From NCBI RefSeq assembly GCF_000001735.4, contig NC_003074.8, forward strand, positions 21,087,261-21,151,260: a stretch of 64,000 nucleotides of DNA, written 5' to 3'. The notes under the pieces are model-generated. The model saw nothing but the letters and a program-made list of their open reading frames with translations, did no database searches and was not told where the DNA came from. The stretch is from Arabidopsis thaliana. Taxonomy: Eukaryota > Streptophyta > Magnoliopsida > Brassicales > Brassicaceae. A program made the position numbers and the translations under genes. This document shows, in pieces, positions 59,507 to 64,000 of the stretch. The stretch's first letter is position 1, and every line of letters starts with the position of its first letter.

Positions 59507-60412
59507 AATTTTGAATGTTAAATTTTTTTGGTTGAGATCAATTAATTTGCTTAATTTCTCTATCATTTTACTGCACAATCTTTCGACTTCATCACCATTA
59601 TACTAAAATGCACAATTATATTCTTATGGTATCTCTCTAACCTTAGTTTGCCCATTAAAAAAAAAAATGGCATCTCTCTAATCTCTAAACCACTTTTTTC
59701 ATCGAAGTAGTCCTCATTTTATTAGCATTAGGTGACGCAGACACCCCATATATATGATGAAAAAAAAAAAATATATATATATACATGTTTTTATGTTATA
59801 TAATATGATATCGTTGATTAAGTTTCACGTATGTCGTGAACCAAGCCAAAAAGACAGTTGCCAAAGGCTCTTTTTCATGATTTTATTTTCCTTGCAACTA
59901 ATTTAGTTCGTGATTATGTATACGACTAAGTGTTACGTGACACACGGGGTTGATTTGGGTCCATAGTTAGTCGGTAGCTAATGATATTTACATATCTTAT
60001 GATTATTAAAATACTTAAATCTCTCTCTATTTCTTTCTACTTTTATATTCACAAAACTAATCATTTCATCTTTTATATTCGATTGCCCCCAAATGGATAC
60101 GGCCCATACTTCTATGCTTAACATACCCTTTTCTCACTTTGTCATTTCTCTCTAAACTCTAATTACTGATATGCTTCTGATGACAAAAAAAAATCAAATA
60201 CTACAAAACTCCAAATGCTAGTGGCCAATAAATAAAAGCACAAACGTCGACATTAATCATTTTATTATAAATTTAATTCGAGACCCCCCGGTCCGCCCAT
60301 TCAGATCTCTGTCTCTTTCTCTCACTATATCTATCTATCTACCCACAAACCAATCTTCTAAACACTATAGTCTCTCTCTCTCTTCTTCATCTTCTCCATA
60401 AGCTTCTAAAGA

Positions 60413-60420
60413 TATATAAA
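60413..60420 (+). promoter_or_regulatory. TATA box of BOP1
   Basis: TATATAAA, 155 bp upstream of the BOP1 ATG, following CT-rich tracts. Best core-promoter candidate in the region; the 5' UTR downstream carries a telo-box AAACCCTAA at 60534-60542. Confidence 0.5.
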
Positions 60421-60574
60421 AGCTTGTGACTCTTCTTCACTTAAAGAAATATTTGCTTACGAAAGAAAACCCTATTCTATATATCCTACAGCATACTAAA
60501 ATCAAAGGGTACGACATTTTTTTCGTTCTTTTAAAACCCTAATTTGTTGTATCAAAGAAATCAACAAAGGAGCT

Positions 60575-62767
60575 ATGAGCAATACTTTCGAAGAATCACT
60601 CAAATCTATGTCATTGGATTACCTAAACCTCTTAATCAACGGTCAAGCTTTCTCCGATGTCACTTTCAGCGTCGAAGGCCGTCTAGTCCACGCTCACCGT
60701 TGCATCCTCGCTGCTCGTAGCCTCTTCTTCCGCAAATTCTTCTGTGAATCTGATCCTTCGCAACCCGGAGCTGAACCCGCTAACCAAACCGGATCAGGAG
60801 CCAGAGCAGCCGCAGTAGGAGGAGTCATACCGGTTAACTCAGTCGGTTACGAAGTTTTCTTACTTCTACTTCAATTCTTGTACAGTGGTCAAGTCTCAAT
60901 TGTACCACATAAGCACGAGCCAAGATCGAATTGTGGAGATAGAGGATGCTGGCACACGCATTGCACTGCAGCCGTCGATCTCTCTTTAGATATTTTAGCC
61001 GCCGCTCGCTACTTTGGCGTCGAGCAGCTCGCGTTGCTTACTCAGGTACTAATTATCTTTATTTAGGTTAATGATTCTTGTTCTTTGATCTTGATCTTGG
61101 TAAACTAATCTACGGATTTGTTTTAGTTTGGTTCGGTTGAGATGAATTCTGAAACTCTATATATTGATCATGATAAACATTTTTTTGTTGAAGACTATTA
61201 ACAATAAACATATGTGGATATATAGATAGGAGTTGTTATTTTCTTGATTTCATGTGTAACTAAGCTTAAAGATTGCTTGCATTGCACGTAGTGCAACTTT
61301 CTTTCCAGATTTAGACGGCAATGGACTGATGTGTTTTGCACACCGAGAAATTTCCTTAAAATGGAATGATGCTTTTATTTTTTTAATATACATACTCTTT
61401 ATTTAGTAGAAAATATCTTCTAAAATAGTAACTTGGAGAAAAAAACAGTGATTTTATTAGTAGTCCCAAAAATTGAGAATTGTCTTAATCATTCATTCTG
61501 CGATTTTGCATGATATTAGTAATCGCATATTTGTGAGGATCGCTGTTTCCGTTCAGCATTCCCGCAATTTCTCAAATGCAATGACCTAATTTAAAAGAAT
61601 TTTATCATTTTATAGGCTTTTAGTGTAACTAGATTTTTCTCGCTTAAGCAATTTTGCCATTTCATTTTGTATTCTTCTCCATATATAATAATCTCTTGAA
61701 CCATAGTCGCGTGAAACAACTCCTTTATAATGAAAATGATATTCATCCAATGAAATGGAAGTGGTGGATATATAGTGTCTCTAACTTCAATATTGTTTTG
61801 TCTTTAAAGCCAACTGTGTTTTTTTCCCTCACAGAAACATTTGACAAGTATGGTGGAGAAAGCCTCCATTGAAGATGTGATGAAAGTGCTCATAGCTTCA
61901 AGAAAGCAAGACATGCATCAATTATGGACTACTTGCTCTTACTTAATCGCCAAATCCGGTCTTCCACAAGAGATTCTAGCCAAACATCTCCCAATCGAAC
62001 TTGTAGCCAAGATTGAGGAGCTCCGTCTCAAATCTTCAATGCCTCTCCGTTCACTAATGCCTCACCACCATGACCTAACCTCGACTTTAGACCTCGAAGA
62101 CCAGAAGATCAGGAGGATGAGACGTGCATTGGACTCCTCTGATGTCGAGCTTGTGAAGCTAATGGTGATGGGAGAAGGACTCAATCTAGATGAGTCCCTA
62201 GCTTTGATTTACGCGGTTGAAAATTGTAGTAGAGAGGTTGTAAAGGCACTTCTTGAGCTTGGAGCAGCTGATGTGAACTATCCCGCGGGTCCCACAGGGA
62301 AAACCGCTCTTCACATTGCGGCTGAAATGGTGTCTCCGGACATGGTGGCTGTTTTACTCGACCACCACGCCGACCCTAACGTCCAGACAGTGGATGGAAT
62401 CACTCCTCTCGACATCCTTCGAACCCTAACGTCAGATTTTTTGTTCAAGGGGGCAATTCCTGGATTGACTCACATTGAGCCCAATAAGCTTAGGCTTTGT
62501 CTCGAGCTGGTCCAGTCCGCGGCATTGGTTATATCACGCGAAGAAGGAAACAATAACAGTAACGATAACAACACAATGATCTACCCTAGGATGAAAGACG
62601 AACACACGAGCGGAAGTAGTTTGGATTCAAGATTGGTTTATCTGAATCTTGGTGCTACAAATCGTGATATTGGAGATGACAATAGCAATCAAAGGGAAGG
62701 AATGAATCTGCATCATCATCATCATGACCCATCAACGATGTATCATCACCACCACCACCATTTCTAG
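60575..62767 (+). CDS. BOP1: BLADE-ON-PETIOLE1, NPR-type BTB-ankyrin coactivator
   Basis: Exons 60575-61045 and 61835-62767 give 467 residues. The N-terminal BTB/POZ domain is in GQAFSDVTFSVEGRLVHAHR to about residue 150 and contains the C2HC-type cluster CGDRGCWHTHC. After the NPR-type linker come ankyrin repeats (LALIYAVENCSREVVKALLE, GKTALHIAAEMVSPDMVAVL, VDGITPLDILRTL). The C-terminus is unusual: five His, DPSTMY, then six His before the final Phe. Known role: nuclear/cytosolic coactivator that works with TGA bZIP factors (PAN) and CUL3, controls leaf base and lateral-organ boundary identity, abscission and floral patterning, redundantly with BOP2. Intron of 789 bp. Convergent with SDP1-like. 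Confidence 0.97.
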
Positions 62768-63481
62768 GTCTTTTTGTAGTCCCTATCATCCTTTTTTGAT
62801 AACCATCATCCTTTAATTAAGATAAACATATTCAATATCTAATTAAATTGTTGTTATGGTATTCTTTTTTTCTCTATGTATATGGCCATGCGAACAAATT
62901 TAAACGTTAACTCCATGGAGTCATGGAGAGTGGAAGGGAACACAAACAAAAGGGTCATTTATATATAGATGGATAAAGATCTTGAGTTATATCTTGACAT
63001 GTATAAGCTTGATTAATATTAGGTCGTTGGATTTACATTATTCAATTTTCTTATAATCAAACAATGCATTACAGTGATCTTGATCGTAGCATTTCCTTTC
63101 CTTTTGGGTAAAGTGAGGCTAAAAAAAACAATAATAGCAAAGAAAAAAAGCCAACATTTATGGAAGTGTCAATGTCATCACCACTACAATATGTACATTA
63201 GTGTATTCAAAGACAAACAACAAATGGTCGGAGCTTGTAACTTTGTAGCCATATGAAAAATACAAATCCTGCAATAATATAATAACATTACTTCTGCTCC
63301 GAAGGAAAAAAATAGTTTGGTGAAACTTGAAAATTGAAGAAGCTTTGTGGCTAAAATAAGATTTTCTCAAAACTAGAGGACTACTCTACAAAATTTTGAA
63401 GCACTGTATAGGTTTTGCAACCTAGTCCTTTAGAAGAGAGGAAATTCTCTTTGACTTGGTCAGTCATAAGTGTCTACAGTG
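62768..63481. other. BOP1 / SDP1-like convergent 3' flanks
   Basis: 714 bp expected to carry both 3' UTRs; AT-rich, no coding signal. Contains the 10-bp palindrome CTCCATGGAG at about 62911. Confidence 0.55.
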
Positions 63482-64000
63482 TTACTCATGGTCATGGATT
63501 AGATTCGCCTGAGCGTCTCCGTCTTCCGACGCCGAGCTCTCTCCGTCAATAATGTCCTTTTCCGGCGAATCAAGTTGCACGCTTTCCGGAGTCTCCGGAA
63601 TTTCACTTTCGTTTTGGCTATCTTCCGGCTCTGAATTCATCCTCAAATTCTCTCCTCTAACGAGATTCAACACAAATCCATTGTGTGTTCTTCCCGTCTG
63701 AAGATAATCGCCTTCCGTGACAGTGATGCTATGAGAAGACGACGAAGCAGCTACAATCGAATCGTTCTCCGAAGCTCTAATCTGTTCCGGATCAACGGCG
63801 TCGAGATTCTGGACGTAGTCAGTGAACATCTGAGCAGAATTGGTCCTCATCAATGGTCCGCCAGATCTAGTCCAATCTTCAGCTTCTGGAGAATCACATT
63901 CGCTTCCTGCGTCATAGGTATGGCTTAAGTTACTGGTTCGATTACTATTCCTCCCAGATCCAACCACGATATGCTGGTACAACCGTGAAGCTTCAGCTAG
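63482..64000 (-). CDS. SDP1L: SDP1-like triacylglycerol lipase, C-terminal end
   Basis: Partial gene, the last 172 codons; the frame is open to the window edge (first codon at 64000-63998) and stops at 63482-63484. The segment LAEASRLYQHIVVGSGRNSN is followed by a long acidic, Ser-rich low-complexity tail (DAGSECDSPEAEDWTRSGG, NSEPEDSQNESEIPETPES) ending LIHDHE. I recognise it as the C-terminal tail of the SUGAR-DEPENDENT1 family, patatin-domain lipases of the oil-body surface. The catalytic domain (GxSxG) is beyond the window. Known role of SDP1/SDP1L: storage-oil hydrolysis after germination. Identification rests on locus order and the tail only. Confidence 0.75.
   Translation of the reverse strand, partial: LAEASRLYQHIVVGSGRNSNRTSNLSHTYDAGSECDSPEAEDWTRSGGPLMRTNSAQMFTDYVQNLDAVDPEQIRASENDSIVAASSSSHSITVTEGDYLQTGRTHNGFVLNLVRGENLRMNSEPEDSQNESEIPETPESVQLDSPEKDIIDGESSASEDGDAQANLIHDHE

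Larger units (their letters stand above)
53210..60574. other. Long gene-free region upstream of BOP1
   Basis: About 7.4 kb between the kinase-like gene and BOP1. No protein-like ORF found. It includes short direct repeats (53716-53767, 54952-55006), a hairpin (53762-53806), a G-box CACGTG at 57799-57804, a candidate MITE (59266-59506) and, near BOP1, a CT-rich leader, TATATAAA at 60413-60420 and a telo-box AAACCCTAA at 60534-60542. Confidence 0.55.

Overview
This window is plant nuclear DNA and I recognise it as Arabidopsis thaliana, lower arm of chromosome 3, roughly the block At3g56980 to At3g57140. The signs are interrupted genes with GT-AG introns, AT-rich intergenic DNA, small MITE-type transposons, and recognisable proteins in a known order (bHLH039, EDA7/NOL10, EMG1/NEP1, three SSLs, ARR9, CBL, CAP-D2, a glutaredoxin, NRPE5, FIS1A, a UPF0496 protein, a kinase-fold protein, BOP1, SDP1-like). 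Locus names come from memory of the genome; the gene identities rest on the translated sequence.

Layout. 1-5 kb: the N-terminal end of bHLH039 and the whole EDA7/NOL10 gene, both on the minus strand. 5.3-6.9 kb: EMG1/NEP1 on the plus strand, head to head with NOL10. Both are small-subunit ribosome biogenesis factors, and they share a short promoter with telo-box and site II motifs. 8.6-16 kb: three tandem strictosidine-synthase-like genes, all minus, each with three exons. 16-22.8 kb: a gene-poor stretch holding one Stowaway-like MITE, ending at the cytokinin response regulator ARR9 (plus). 24.7-27.3 kb: plastid cystathionine beta-lyase (minus, convergent with ARR9). 27.8-33.8 kb: condensin subunit CAP-D2 (minus), with an in-frame repeat in its acidic tail. 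34.2 kb: a 48-codon gene on the plus strand, head to head with CAP-D2. 36.9-42.7 kb: a plus-strand run of a glutaredoxin-like protein, NRPE5 (Pol V subunit 5), a 119-aa unknown and the mitochondrial/peroxisomal fission factor FIS1A. 42.7-46 kb: decayed, AT-rich, possibly transposon-derived DNA. 46-47.1 kb: a UPF0496/DUF677 protein (minus). 47.7 kb: a small unknown ORF. 48-51.8 kb: intergenic with a Tourist-like MITE. 51.8-53.2 kb: a kinase-fold protein lacking the catalytic residues, preceded by a small repeat that creates upstream ORFs. 53.2-60.6 kb: long upstream region of BOP1. 60.6-62.8 kb: BOP1. 63.5-64 kb: the C-terminal end of SDP1-like, convergent with BOP1.

The genes do not form a single pathway. 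The functional links visible are local: the NOL10/EMG1 ribosome-biogenesis pair and the SSL tandem array. Several genes here have known relatives in the same order on chromosome 2 (At2g41240-At2g41370: bHLH100, SSL2, ARR8, a glutaredoxin, an RPB5 copy, BOP2), so the window is one half of an old whole-genome-duplication block. I found no CRISPR array, rRNA, convincing tRNA or obvious foreign gene cluster. The most interesting items are the repeat-generated uORFs ahead of the pseudokinase, the CAP-D2 tail repeat, the 48-codon gene, the unrecognised 119-aa gene, and the decayed 42.7-45.9 kb region.
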